Below, piece after piece: positions 1 through 5,942 of a stretch of 25,889 bases of DNA (position 1 is the stretch's first letter; every line of letters begins with the position of its first letter). Below the pieces are notes generated by a model, which saw only the letters and a list, made by a program, of their open reading frames with translations, had not been told where the DNA came from and ran no database searches. The position numbers and the translations under genes were made by a program. Location of the stretch: positions 1-25,889 of IMG/VR virus record IMGVR_UViG_3300044941_000040, one strand, 5' to 3'. The stretch is from a virus.

Positions 1-132
1 GTGGCTGGTAGGGTGGCTGGTAGGGTGGCTGGTAGGGTGGCTGGTAGGGTGGCTGGTAGGGTGGCTGGTAGGGTGGCTGGTAGGGTGGCTGGTAGGGTGG
101 CTGGTAGGGTGGCTGGTAGGGTGGCTGTTAGG
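1..132. repeat. 12-bp tandem array A (GTGGCTGGTAGG)
   Basis: Ten exact head-to-tail copies of GTGGCTGGTAGG fill 1-120, followed by one copy with a single change (GTGGCTGTTAGG) at 121-132. The array starts at base 1, so it is cut by the window edge and its true copy number is unknown. The plus strand carries closely spaced GG and GGG runs that could form G-quadruplexes. The 12-bp period keeps reading frames open, which produces meaningless long ORFs here. The array lies in the gene-free zone beyond the large terminase gene, where T7-like phages carry their right terminal region. Confidence 0.97.
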
Positions 133-166
133 AAAGGCGACAGATCACTTCTCTTGTGTGCGTTCT

Positions 167-256
167 GTGCGCTCCCCCGTGCGCTCCCCCGTGCGCTCCC
201 CCGTGCGCTCCCCCGTGCGCTCCCCCGTGCGCTCCCCCGTGCGCTCCCCCGTGCGC
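167..256. repeat. 12-bp tandem array B (GTGCGCTCCCCC)
   Basis: Seven exact copies of GTGCGCTCCCCC run from 167 to 250, with a partial eighth (GTGCGC) to 256. The C-rich part is complementary to the GGGGGAG of the neighbouring array C, so the two arrays could fold on each other in single strands. The same 12-mer occurs once more at 18,734-18,745 in the leader of the capsid gene. Confidence 0.97.
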
Positions 257-341
257 GCAACCGGGGGAGGCTGCGAGCGGGCAACCGGGGGAGGCTGCGA
301 GCGGGCAACCGGGGGAGGCTGCGAGCGGGCAACCGGGGGAG
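257..341. repeat. 24-bp tandem array C
   Basis: Three full copies of a 24-bp unit occupy 257-280, 281-304 and 305-328. The unit begins GCAACCGGGGGAGG and ends CTGCGAGCGG. A 13-base partial copy follows at 329-341. The unit is twice the 12-bp period of arrays A, B and D. It adjoins array B with no spacer and holds the complement (GGGGGAG) of that array's CTCCCCC. Confidence 0.96.
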
Positions 342-479
342 CCCCGAGGGGGGGAGCGGGCCGCGGCCGCCAGCGTGTAGCCACCTCGGATGAGCGCACT
401 GAACATTCCGACCTCTCCCCCAGGGTCCTCCCCAGGGTCCCCCCAGAACACCCCCCGCAGATCGACGAGGATCGCCGCT
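342..479. other. Gene-free stretch between arrays and hairpin
   Basis: I see no credible gene here. The sequence is rich in C runs on the plus strand (several CCCCAGGGTCC-like segments at 416-455) and has no Shine-Dalgarno plus start codon leading into a protein of ordinary composition on either strand. It joins the tandem arrays to the hairpin element at 480. Together with flanking DNA (1-808) it probably forms the terminal or concatemer-junction region of the phage genome, by comparison with T7; that assignment is inference. Confidence 0.6.
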
Positions 480-536
480 GAGTGGCCTCTCAGGTTTGTC
501 CGCTAGGGTAGCACCGGAGAGCACCAGAGGCCTCTC
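480..536 (-). promoter_or_regulatory. Conserved hairpin element, copy A
   Basis: The outer arms GAGTGGCCTCT (480-490) and AGAGGCCTCTC (526-536) are complementary except at one position. The inner arms TCCG (499-502) and CGGA (515-518) enclose a 12-base loop containing TAGGGTAG. The whole unit, including spacing between arms (46 bases from arm start to arm start) and the flanks CCGCT and TACGG, recurs at 2,931-2,987. As RNA from the minus strand it would be a long imperfect hairpin without a U tract. That looks more like an RNase III processing or RNA-stability site than an intrinsic terminator. The function is inferred. Confidence 0.7.
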
Positions 537-571
537 TACGGTCATCCTAGAGGCTTCCCGAGGGGGCGCCC

Positions 572-610
572 TAGGGAGCACCGTAGGGAGCACCGTAGGG
601 AGCACCGTAG
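572..610. repeat. 12-bp tandem array D (TAGGGAGCACCG)
   Basis: Three exact copies of TAGGGAGCACCG lie at 572-583, 584-595 and 596-607, followed by TAG. The unit resembles part of hairpin copy A (TAGGGTAGCACCGGAG at 504-519), so this short array may have arisen by expansion of that element. It shares the 12-bp period of arrays A and B. Confidence 0.93.
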
Positions 611-613
611 AAA

Positions 614-663
614 GGAGACCCATACCACAGCCTCATTGGTTAAGGATCATGGGGGAGGTCTCC
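614..663. repeat. Long imperfect inverted repeat
   Basis: GGAGACC (614-620) with CCCAT (619-623) pairs with ATGGG (649-653) and GGTCTCC (657-663). A three-base bulge (GGA) interrupts the right arm. The loop of about 25 bases is unusually A+T-rich for this genome (CCTCATTGGTTAAGGATC). A dyad around an A+T-rich core within a terminal region could be a protein-binding or replication-related site, but nothing more specific can be seen. Confidence 0.55.
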
Positions 664-753
664 GCCCTAGGTGGCAGCCTCCGAGGCTACCTTCGGAGCA
701 CCTCTAGGAGAGCCTCAGGAGCTACTCTAGGAGCTCCTTAGATACTACTATAG
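664..753. other. Palindrome-dense, CTAG-rich non-coding stretch
   Basis: No gene is visible. The stretch holds a small hairpin with arms CTCCGA and TCGGAG around 680-697, a perfect 10-bp palindrome AGGAGCTCCT at 729-738, and repeated CTCTAGGAG at about 702-710 and 725-733. CTAG tetramers are clustered: eight lie between 503 and 812. The neighbouring sequence ends in ACTATAGGGA at 747-756 on the plus strand. Confidence 0.5.
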
Positions 754-799
754 GGAATCTTTCTTCCTCATCCCTTCCAGGGATATGAAGCCAAACTAG
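754..799 (-). promoter_or_regulatory. Promoter-like element, terminal copy (phi-OR position)
   Basis: Read on the minus strand, 799 down to 777 is CTAGTTTGGCTTC, then A, then TATCCCTGG: a 23-bp core that matches 22,534-22,512 at 22 of 23 positions. Similarity continues downstream for about another 23 bases (purine-rich, ending GATTCC). The only other copy in the window precedes the structural gene block. A two-copy, 23-bp, same-orientation intergenic motif fits a promoter for a single-subunit phage RNA polymerase. Lying just after the large terminase and pointing at the genome end, it sits where T7 has phi-OR. The transcription start is not determined. Confidence 0.6.
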
Positions 800-808
800 G
801 AAACCGGC

Positions 809-2476
809 CTAGACGCTCACCCAGACCGGCCCCGTCGAGGCCTTTGATCCGGCCACCTCGTCCAGGAACTTCGAGAGCTCCCTGTCGAAGGCCTCCTGCT
901 CTAGCCTCCGCTCAATGTCCTGGTCCTCTGCCTCCATCTGCTCCGTCCAGTAGGCGACGGCGCCTGCGAGGGCATCGAGACGGTCATCGTGGTTCAGCGC
1001 CCCCTTCTCCCTAGTGATGTGCGTCATCTGCCAGAAGAGAGAGAACTCGGGGGCCTTCTCCGCGGCGTGGCCGTTGTAGTTCTGTGCATCAAGCTGGATG
1101 AGGGCCTCGTCGACAACCAGGCGGTGCTGGTTCATCACGGGCTCAAGGGTGTCGATGATCCTGGCCTCTTTCTGCTTGGAGGAGCGGACCTCCTCCGTCG
1201 TGCAGGGGTAGACCTTCGACAGGACCGGGTCGAGGAGGGCCTTGAACATGCCGTCCCCGAAGTTGCTCTCGATCCGGATCGCCTTGACGCCGAGGCGCTT
1301 GGCGTGCCGGGCGATGGCCTCCAGGTTCTCCGGGGAGTAGCCCCCGAGCATCCCCCGGCAATCCAGGAGGAAGAGCTTGGAGTGCAGCTTGGCGACGACC
1401 GCCCAGGCCAACTCGTCCTTGCCCCGACCGGCGGGGTCGATGAACATCACGCAGCCTTGGTAGGGCGCCCATGTGTCAGAAACATGGAAGGGTCGGAACC
1501 AGCGGTCTCCCTTGAAGCCCGGGAGAGGGACGTCCACGAGGGCAAGCTGGGGGCTCGCCCCCCAGGCCATCGTGACGGGGCCTTGTTGGGGGTCCAGGGG
1601 CATGACGATCAGGTCGCGCAGCTTGAGCGGGAACCTCTCGGCGTCCGATAGCTGCGTGTCGAGCATGAACTGGAGGGCGAAGCCGGAGCGGCCGTAGGAG
1701 AGCTCGCGCTCCTGGAGCTCCTCCTCGGGGAACCTGGAGGGCTCCACCGGCGAGCCGGGGACTGCCCCTTCGTAGACCCTCTCGATGATCCAGGGGGCTA
1801 AGCGGTCGCCATACTTGGCCATCTGCTCCTCGGTCGGGAACCTCGCAGGCCAGATGCGGACCTCGTAGCCGCGGGGCTCGAGCTTCGTGGTGTAGATGCT
1901 CTCCTGGGTCTGCGCCGTGCCCAAGTAGACCACGGCACCGCCGGGCTTGAGCACCGCGTCGAACTCCTTCACGAGCTCCCCGAGCTTCTCCCTCTTGCCG
2001 ACCGTGTCGGAGTTCGAGGGGACCTCAATGTCGTCCGCGATGATCGTGTCGGCGCGGCTGCCGGTGATCTGGCCGGTGATGCCGATGGACTTCACCGAGG
2101 GGCTCTGGTCGATCTTCGCGGGTCCCACGTCGAAGGCCTCCAGGGAGGTCCGCTGGCCCTCTCGGGGGCGGAGGTGCTGGAGGATTGGGACTTCCTCGAT
2201 CAGGCGCTTGACGAACAGCGAGAAGGCGTTCGCCCGGCTCTCCGAGGCGGAGACCACCAGGACCTTGTGGTCTGGGTCCTTGAACAGCAGCCAGCAGGCA
2301 TAGGCCGCCGTGATGTAGCTCTTCCCCACGCCACGGAACGCCATGATGATCGAGCGCCGCGGGCCGTTCTGGAGATAGCGCCCAATGTCGAACTGCACCG
2401 GGGTCGGATCGGGCAGCGATAGGTGCTTCCAGATGACGAAGAGGAAGTTGCGGAAGTCTGCGCTCAGGGGGTCCAT
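809..2476 (-). CDS. terL: Terminase large subunit (T7 gp19-like)
   Basis: ATPase and nuclease that drives DNA into the prohead and cuts concatemers. The 555-aa product compares with 586 aa for T7 gp19. Visible features are a Walker A-like loop FRGVGKS at residues 47-53, a Walker B segment TIIADDIE at 144-151, and a C-terminal nuclease domain starting near FIDPAGRGKDE with later acidic motifs (IESNFGDGMF, NHDDRLDAL). I chose the ATG at 2,476 because it overlaps the endolysin stop as TGATG and starts with the family-like MDPLSADFRNF. An upstream in-frame ATG at 2,569 would lie inside the endolysin gene. It is the last gene before the terminal repeat region, as gene 19 is in T7. Confidence 0.96.
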   Translation of the reverse strand: MDPLSADFRNFLFVIWKHLSLPDPTPVQFDIGRYLQNGPRRSIIMAFRGVGKSYITAAYACWLLFKDPDHKVLVVSASESRANAFSLFVKRLIEEVPILQHLRPREGQRTSLEAFDVGPAKIDQSPSVKSIGITGQITGSRADTIIADDIEVPSNSDTVGKREKLGELVKEFDAVLKPGGAVVYLGTAQTQESIYTTKLEPRGYEVRIWPARFPTEEQMAKYGDRLAPWIIERVYEGAVPGSPVEPSRFPEEELQERELSYGRSGFALQFMLDTQLSDAERFPLKLRDLIVMPLDPQQGPVTMAWGASPQLALVDVPLPGFKGDRWFRPFHVSDTWAPYQGCVMFIDPAGRGKDELAWAVVAKLHSKLFLLDCRGMLGGYSPENLEAIARHAKRLGVKAIRIESNFGDGMFKALLDPVLSKVYPCTTEEVRSSKQKEARIIDTLEPVMNQHRLVVDEALIQLDAQNYNGHAAEKAPEFSLFWQMTHITREKGALNHDDRLDALAGAVAYWTEQMEAEDQDIERRLEQEAFDRELSKFLDEVAGSKASTGPVWVSV

Positions 2477-2889
2477 CAGTAGCCGAACACCACTTGGGGC
2501 AGGTTCAGGAGGTCCCTCGCATCGCAGTGGATGAACCCCTTGCCGTCCGGGGGGACACCCACGGACCACCCGAGGTTGAGCGCAGTGCGAACCAGGGTAG
2601 CGGCCTCCTGCCGGTCACGGACGCGGACGTCTACGGCGAGCGTTCCCTTCTGGCCGGGGCGGGCCGGGGCGTCGCAGATGTGGAGGGAGGAGGCAGCCCC
2701 TCCGACGCGCCGGTTGTGAGCCTCGCTCCGGCAGGCCGAGGTCAGCACCATCGGACGCCCGAGGGCTTCACGAAGGTTGTCTAGCCTCTCTGCGAACCCG
2801 GGGTGCAACCGGAGGAGGCCGCTTCCGCGGCACGCCAACTCGGCCCGGGTGAACCATCGGCAAGGGGAGTCGTGAGGGTCGGTGGACAT
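2476..2889 (-). CDS. Endolysin, peptidase M15-type
   Basis: Probable peptidoglycan endopeptidase that degrades the cell wall at lysis. The 137-aa protein has the layout of the Peptidase_M15_3 family: an N-terminal FTRAELACRGSG segment, LDNLREALGRPMVLTSACRS at about 36-54, then the zinc-ligand region SSLH (H70), AVDV (D87) and GFIHCDAR (H121). Family members usually have only about seven residues between the first His and Asp; here about ten extra residues separate them. The ATG at 2,889 is chosen because GGAG lies five bases upstream. An in-frame ATG further upstream would run into the hairpin at 2,931. There is no signal peptide, so a holin should be needed for export. Confidence 0.88.
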   Translation of the reverse strand: MSTDPHDSPCRWFTRAELACRGSGLLRLHPGFAERLDNLREALGRPMVLTSACRSEAHNRRVGGAASSLHICDAPARPGQKGTLAVDVRVRDRQEAATLVRTALNLGWSVGVPPDGKGFIHCDARDLLNLPQVVFGY

Positions 2890-2930
2890 GTGTCTCCAGA
2901 CACGCTTGCAGATTACTGACGATGGCCGCT

Positions 2931-2987
2931 GAGTGGCCTCTTGAGGAGCCCCGGTAGGGTAGTAGCGGGGAACACCAGAGGCCACTC
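2931..2987 (-). promoter_or_regulatory. Conserved hairpin element, copy B (R18.5-like position)
   Basis: Perfect 11-bp outer arms GAGTGGCCTCT (2,931-2,941) and AGAGGCCACTC (2,977-2,987) surround inner arms CCCCG (2,949-2,953) and CGGGG (2,966-2,970) with a 12-base loop holding TAGGGTAG. It fills the only sizeable gap in this block, between the stop of the small terminase gene and the ribosome-binding site of the endolysin gene. No U tract follows. T7 has an RNase III site (R18.5) at the comparable spot after gene 18, so mRNA processing is the most likely role. The second copy at 480-536 differs in the inner stem by a compensatory change. Confidence 0.75.
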
Positions 2988-2997
2988 TACGGGCTTC

Positions 2998-3246
2998 CTA
3001 TCGCTTCCTCGCGAGAGGGACGACGTCGTCGGTGAAGGGTAGGTTCTCGACCACGGAGCTCTGGAGCTTCCGCAGGGGGTCTCCCTCCCCGCGATCCGTG
3101 ATGTCGACCGTGATGTTGTTGTCCTTGAGGAGCTTCACGGCGACGGCCATCTCGGCGGCCGTGGCTTCCCCGCTCTCGATCCGGGCGAGGAGAGCCTTGA
3201 CGGTCTTCTCGTGGAGCTCCTGGTGGAGTTTCCTGAGGGTGCCCAT
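2998..3246 (-). CDS. terS: Terminase small subunit (T7 gp18-like)
   Basis: Small DNA-maturation subunit that recognises phage DNA and works with the large terminase. The 82-aa product (T7 gp18: 89 aa) has an N-terminal helical region LHEKTVKALLARIESGEA, then TAAEMAVAVKLLKDNNIT, and an acidic tail ENLPFTDDVVPL, the usual pattern of the T7 maturase A family. The ATG at 3,246 overlaps the stop of the preceding gene (TGATG). Start codons further upstream would extend through that gene. The endolysin gene separates it from the large subunit gene, with a hairpin in the intervening gap. Confidence 0.85.
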   Translation of the reverse strand: MGTLRKLHQELHEKTVKALLARIESGEATAAEMAVAVKLLKDNNITVDITDRGEGDPLRKLQSSVVENLPFTDDVVPLARKR

Positions 3247-3443
3247 CAGTGGCGTCCGAGGGTGTGGTTGACGAGCGCCGTCAGGGCTGAGCCTAAGAGG
3301 CCAGCAAAGCCAGCGAAGGACCACGAGCGGAACTCCAAGGTGCGGAGCCGCGTCTCGTGGTCCTTCTTGTCCTCTCGGACCTCTGACAGGTGGGACTCGA
3401 TCCGGGTCAGCCGGTCGAGGACCTCACGTTGAAACGGGTCCAT
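3246..3443 (-). CDS. Holin-like / XhlA-like membrane protein
   Basis: A 65-aa protein with an N-terminal amphipathic coiled coil (about residues 3-38: LDRLTRIESHLSEV, DHETRLRTLEF) and a single C-terminal hydrophobic segment (about 43-60: FAGFAGLLGSALTALV), ending in a short basic tail. This resembles haemolysin XhlA-type and small phage holin-associated proteins. Placed beside the terminase and endolysin genes, where T7 has its holin (17.5), it is the best holin candidate in the window. The one-membrane-segment topology also allows a spanin-like or anti-holin role. Its start follows the upstream stop as TGAGATG, with a weak Shine-Dalgarno site. Confidence 0.6.
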   Translation of the reverse strand: MDPFQREVLDRLTRIESHLSEVREDKKDHETRLRTLEFRSWSFAGFAGLLGSALTALVNHTLGRH

Positions 3444-3444
3444 C

Positions 3445-3819
3445 TCACGGGGCCGCTAGGATTTCGAGGTCAAGGTCCCCGGCCTGGATCGTGATACTCC
3501 CGCCCGCGGTGATGTTCACCGGGGCCTCGAGAGCACCGACCCACACGCAGTTGCCTCCAGACGCGGCGTCGAAGAGAGCCCCGTGCGTGAAGGTGCCGAG
3601 GGTCGCCGTGAACCCATCGAAGACGATGGCGTTGGCGTTGGTGGCCGTGCGGCCGGAGATCGTGAGGGCGCCCACGGCGCGGCGAGCGTATCCGCTCCCG
3701 GAGGCCTCTCCGGTCAGCCCGGAAGGGGTCTGACCTGTTCCAAGACCCAGGAAGAGGCCGTTGCCAGCGACAGGGACCAGCGCTAGACCGGCGCCATAGG
3801 TGGTCAGGTTGCTGCTCAT
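3445..3819 (-). CDS. Small beta-rich tail/appendage protein
   Basis: A 124-aa Gly/Ala/Thr-rich protein without membrane segments. The segment GEASGSGYARRAVGALTIS, followed by VFDGFTATLGTFTHGALFD, GGNCVWVGALEAPVNITAGG and a final TIQAGDLDLEIL, resembles a widespread phage family of small beta-structured proteins often encoded among tail-fibre genes. The family's function is not established as far as I know. A virion-surface or fibre-associated role is inferred from its position at the end of the adhesin cassette. The ATG follows AAGGA at short spacing, six bases after the esterase stop. Confidence 0.6.
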   Translation of the reverse strand: MSSNLTTYGAGLALVPVAGNGLFLGLGTGQTPSGLTGEASGSGYARRAVGALTISGRTATNANAIVFDGFTATLGTFTHGALFDAASGGNCVWVGALEAPVNITAGGSITIQAGDLDLEILAAP

Positions 3820-3825
3820 GTTTCC

Positions 3826-5010
3826 TTACTGCTCGATGGGGACGCCGTTCTCAACGACGTTCCCGTGGACGACCCCGGTGACCGTGACGACGTCTTCGCA
3901 GGCCTCGGTGATGGTCGTCAGATTGCCGGTTGGGTCGGAGTAAAGCAGGTTTCTAAGGGTCCCCACCGGCGGCTCGTTGGTGACGCTGTAGGAGCTCTCC
4001 CTGGCCCCGGCCGCCCATGCCAGACGCGACAGGGCCGTCAGCGCGCCAGAGAAGGTGACGTCCACAGTGGCGCGCCTCAGGGTGGCGACCTGGGAGTTGT
4101 CCACGGCGCCGATACCGGTCGCCGTTCCGCCGCCTGAGATGGAGAACCAGGCGGAGGACCCAAGGCCCCCGATGATCCGGATCGGGTGCCCGCCCGGCGA
4201 AGAGATGAACGCGCGCACCGTGGTCGGCCCCACCTGCACAGCCCGGTAGACCACCGGGGCGTCCGGCATGGAGGTGGCGACCCCGTTCACACCGGCGACC
4301 CTATGGGCAAGGGTCTCGGCAATCCTGTAGGCCGTGCTCCGGTAGGGGTGGGCTCCGTCCACCGCGTTCCACGCCGTCGCCGTGAGGGCCGGGAGGACGT
4401 AGGGGAGCGGAGCAAAGCCCTCCAGCGGCTCCTGCCCCGAGACCGCGCGGAAGACCCGGCGTGCCCACGAGAGGTTGTTGGCGCCGGAGGAGCGACTGCC
4501 GTTCACCACGGGCTGGATTACGAACAACCCAAAGGAGCTGGCGCAGTCGGCGTAGACCCGCTCATAGAAGGCCTTGATACTGTTTCGGTAGACGGTGTTG
4601 TTGAAGAGGGGGTCTCCCGTATCCTGCGTGTTGCAGTAGTGGACGTAGACGCCGAGGCGCCCCGCTCCTCCGCGGCCAGTGATCCACAGCCGGAGCGGCT
4701 CGTAGGCGTTCCCCGGCGTCTGGTTGTAGGCGTTCCACCACCGGTTTCCGCCCGTGCTCTCGTTGAAGATCATCAGGGGTGAGCCGGCGATGTAGGTGTA
4801 GGAGGCCGGGGGGTTGGCCTGTCCCCCCGCGGCGCCTGAGACGGTCACCGAAACGCCCGGCATGAGGGTGTTCAGGCGGTTTGTCAGGCGGGTGCCCGCC
4901 GGGGGGGCGCTGCTGAGGGCAGGCTCGGACGTCTCGCCGCCGCTGTTTAGGAACATGGCGCACTGAGACTGGCCCCCCATGATGACCTGGACGTTCGAGA
5001 AGAGCGGCAT
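3826..5010 (-). CDS. SGNH-type esterase in tail adhesin cassette
   Basis: A 394-aa protein whose first third resembles SGNH/GDSL hydrolases. VIMGGQSQCAMF (residues 9-20) contains the likely nucleophile Ser15 in a GQS block, and AVDGAHPY (216-223) supplies a D-x-x-H pair (Asp218, His221) typical of the acid/base block. HYCNTQDTGD near 124-133 may replace the middle block seen in sialate O-acetylesterases. The region after about 245 is beta-rich. Such enzymes in phage tails deacetylate surface polysaccharide; substrate and virion location are inferred. The start overlaps the upstream stop as TGATG, so its translation is probably coupled to the lectin-like gene before it. Confidence 0.72.
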   Translation of the reverse strand: MPLFSNVQVIMGGQSQCAMFLNSGGETSEPALSSAPPAGTRLTNRLNTLMPGVSVTVSGAAGGQANPPASYTYIAGSPLMIFNESTGGNRWWNAYNQTPGNAYEPLRLWITGRGGAGRLGVYVHYCNTQDTGDPLFNNTVYRNSIKAFYERVYADCASSFGLFVIQPVVNGSRSSGANNLSWARRVFRAVSGQEPLEGFAPLPYVLPALTATAWNAVDGAHPYRSTAYRIAETLAHRVAGVNGVATSMPDAPVVYRAVQVGPTTVRAFISSPGGHPIRIIGGLGSSAWFSISGGGTATGIGAVDNSQVATLRRATVDVTFSGALTALSRLAWAAGARESSYSVTNEPPVGTLRNLLYSDPTGNLTTITEACEDVVTVTGVVHGNVVENGVPIEQ

Positions 5011-5942
5011 CAGGGAACCCGTGAGAGGAGCCGGTCAAGGTTGGCTTCGATCCCCGCGTTGGTGGTGGGGGGAATGGCGTCAAACCCGTAGGAGTGAAGG
5101 TCGAAGTTGCCGAGGCCCTCGGTGCTCGCGCTGTTGTTCCATCGGACCCGGTTGATGGTCGCTTCCGCGCCAGTCCAGGTGCCCGTCAGGGAGAGGGCCG
5201 AGGTGTTAAGCTGCTGCATCGTGGCGTAGGTGCCCCCGGGCTTCGTCTTGAGGAACAGCCTCGAGATGTTGTCGGAGGTCCCAGGCGTCGTGCGGTCGTC
5301 GTTGATAACGTGCGCTAGGGCGACCCACTCGTTCGCTGCGGGGCGCGTCCCGAGGGTGGCCTGCTGCGCCGAGGTGTTTGTCCCCCGGGCGACAAACCAC
5401 TGGGTGGCCGTCAGGATGACGATATAGCGGAGGCGGTCGCGGTTCGTATACGTGCTGGAGTTGACGCCGACTTGGAAGAGCACCGTGTTCCACGTTGGGA
5501 GGGTCGGGAACCGGACGAGCATGTAGGAGACGCCCAGGGCGTTCGGCGTGCTCGTGTATCTGGAGGCGAGGTTGGAGATCGACAGCCACTTCCCATTCGT
5601 GGTGTCGTTGCTCGCCGTTGACCCCGTAATGCTCACGACGTCGGAGGCATCGACGTGGGAGGGACGGAAGGACTCCGTGCTCTGGCTGACCGTTCCGGAG
5701 ATGCCCTGGCCGCTCGTCCAGTTGGACAGGGGGCCGTTGACCGTGGTGATCGTCGGATTGGCGTCACCACGCACGTCGATCAGGCCGTTGTTGTAAAGGA
5801 GCTCGAAGTTCGCGAGCCCTCCACCGGCCACGGCGAGGCCCGACTTTCCGACGAACGAGATGCTCGTGGTCTGTCCGGACGGAGGCGGGAGAGCTCCGGA
5901 GGGGAGCCGAGCCCGCACGCCCAGGAGGTGACTGCCGGGCAT
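5010..5942 (-). CDS. Putative tail adhesin, possibly lectin-like
   Basis: A 310-aa protein, Ser/Thr/Asn-rich, with alternating hydrophobic and polar residues typical of beta-sandwich phage appendages. Segments such as NNGLIDVRGD, WLSISNLASRYTSTPNALGV, VSYMLVRFPTLPTWNTVLFQ and INRVRWNNSA look like concanavalin A/LamG-type folds, but I cannot identify a family firmly. There is no signal peptide or membrane segment. It lies between a fibre with a T7 gp17-type N-terminus and an SGNH esterase, overlapping both by TGATG. It is therefore probably part of the same receptor-binding assembly. Confidence 0.55.
   Translation of the reverse strand: MPGSHLLGVRARLPSGALPPPSGQTTSISFVGKSGLAVAGGGLANFELLYNNGLIDVRGDANPTITTVNGPLSNWTSGQGISGTVSQSTESFRPSHVDASDVVSITGSTASNDTTNGKWLSISNLASRYTSTPNALGVSYMLVRFPTLPTWNTVLFQVGVNSSTYTNRDRLRYIVILTATQWFVARGTNTSAQQATLGTRPAANEWVALAHVINDDRTTPGTSDNISRLFLKTKPGGTYATMQQLNTSALSLTGTWTGAEATINRVRWNNSASTEGLGNFDLHSYGFDAIPPTTNAGIEANLDRLLSRVP

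Noticed and set aside
257-341. Possible CRISPR array
   Set aside because: The 24-bp units are directly adjacent with no unique spacers, and no cas genes are present.
1-393. Long plus-strand open frames through the repeat arrays
   Set aside because: They encode only low-complexity repeats because 12- and 24-bp units never shift frame; there is no ribosome-binding site and the frame starts at the window edge.
480-536. Reading the hairpin element as an intrinsic terminator
   Set aside because: Neither copy is followed by a U tract on the transcribed strand, unlike the clear terminator at 17,657-17,699.
496-741. 81-codon plus-strand open frame in the terminal region
   Set aside because: It lies across repeat array D and several palindromes, has no clear start signal, and runs against the direction of all other genes.
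739-757. Plus-strand match to the T7 promoter (ACTATAGGGA)
   Set aside because: Only the -6 to +4 part matches; the -7 to -12 specificity region does not. It points toward the antisense strand of the large terminase gene. Probably chance, though close to the terminal promoter-like element.
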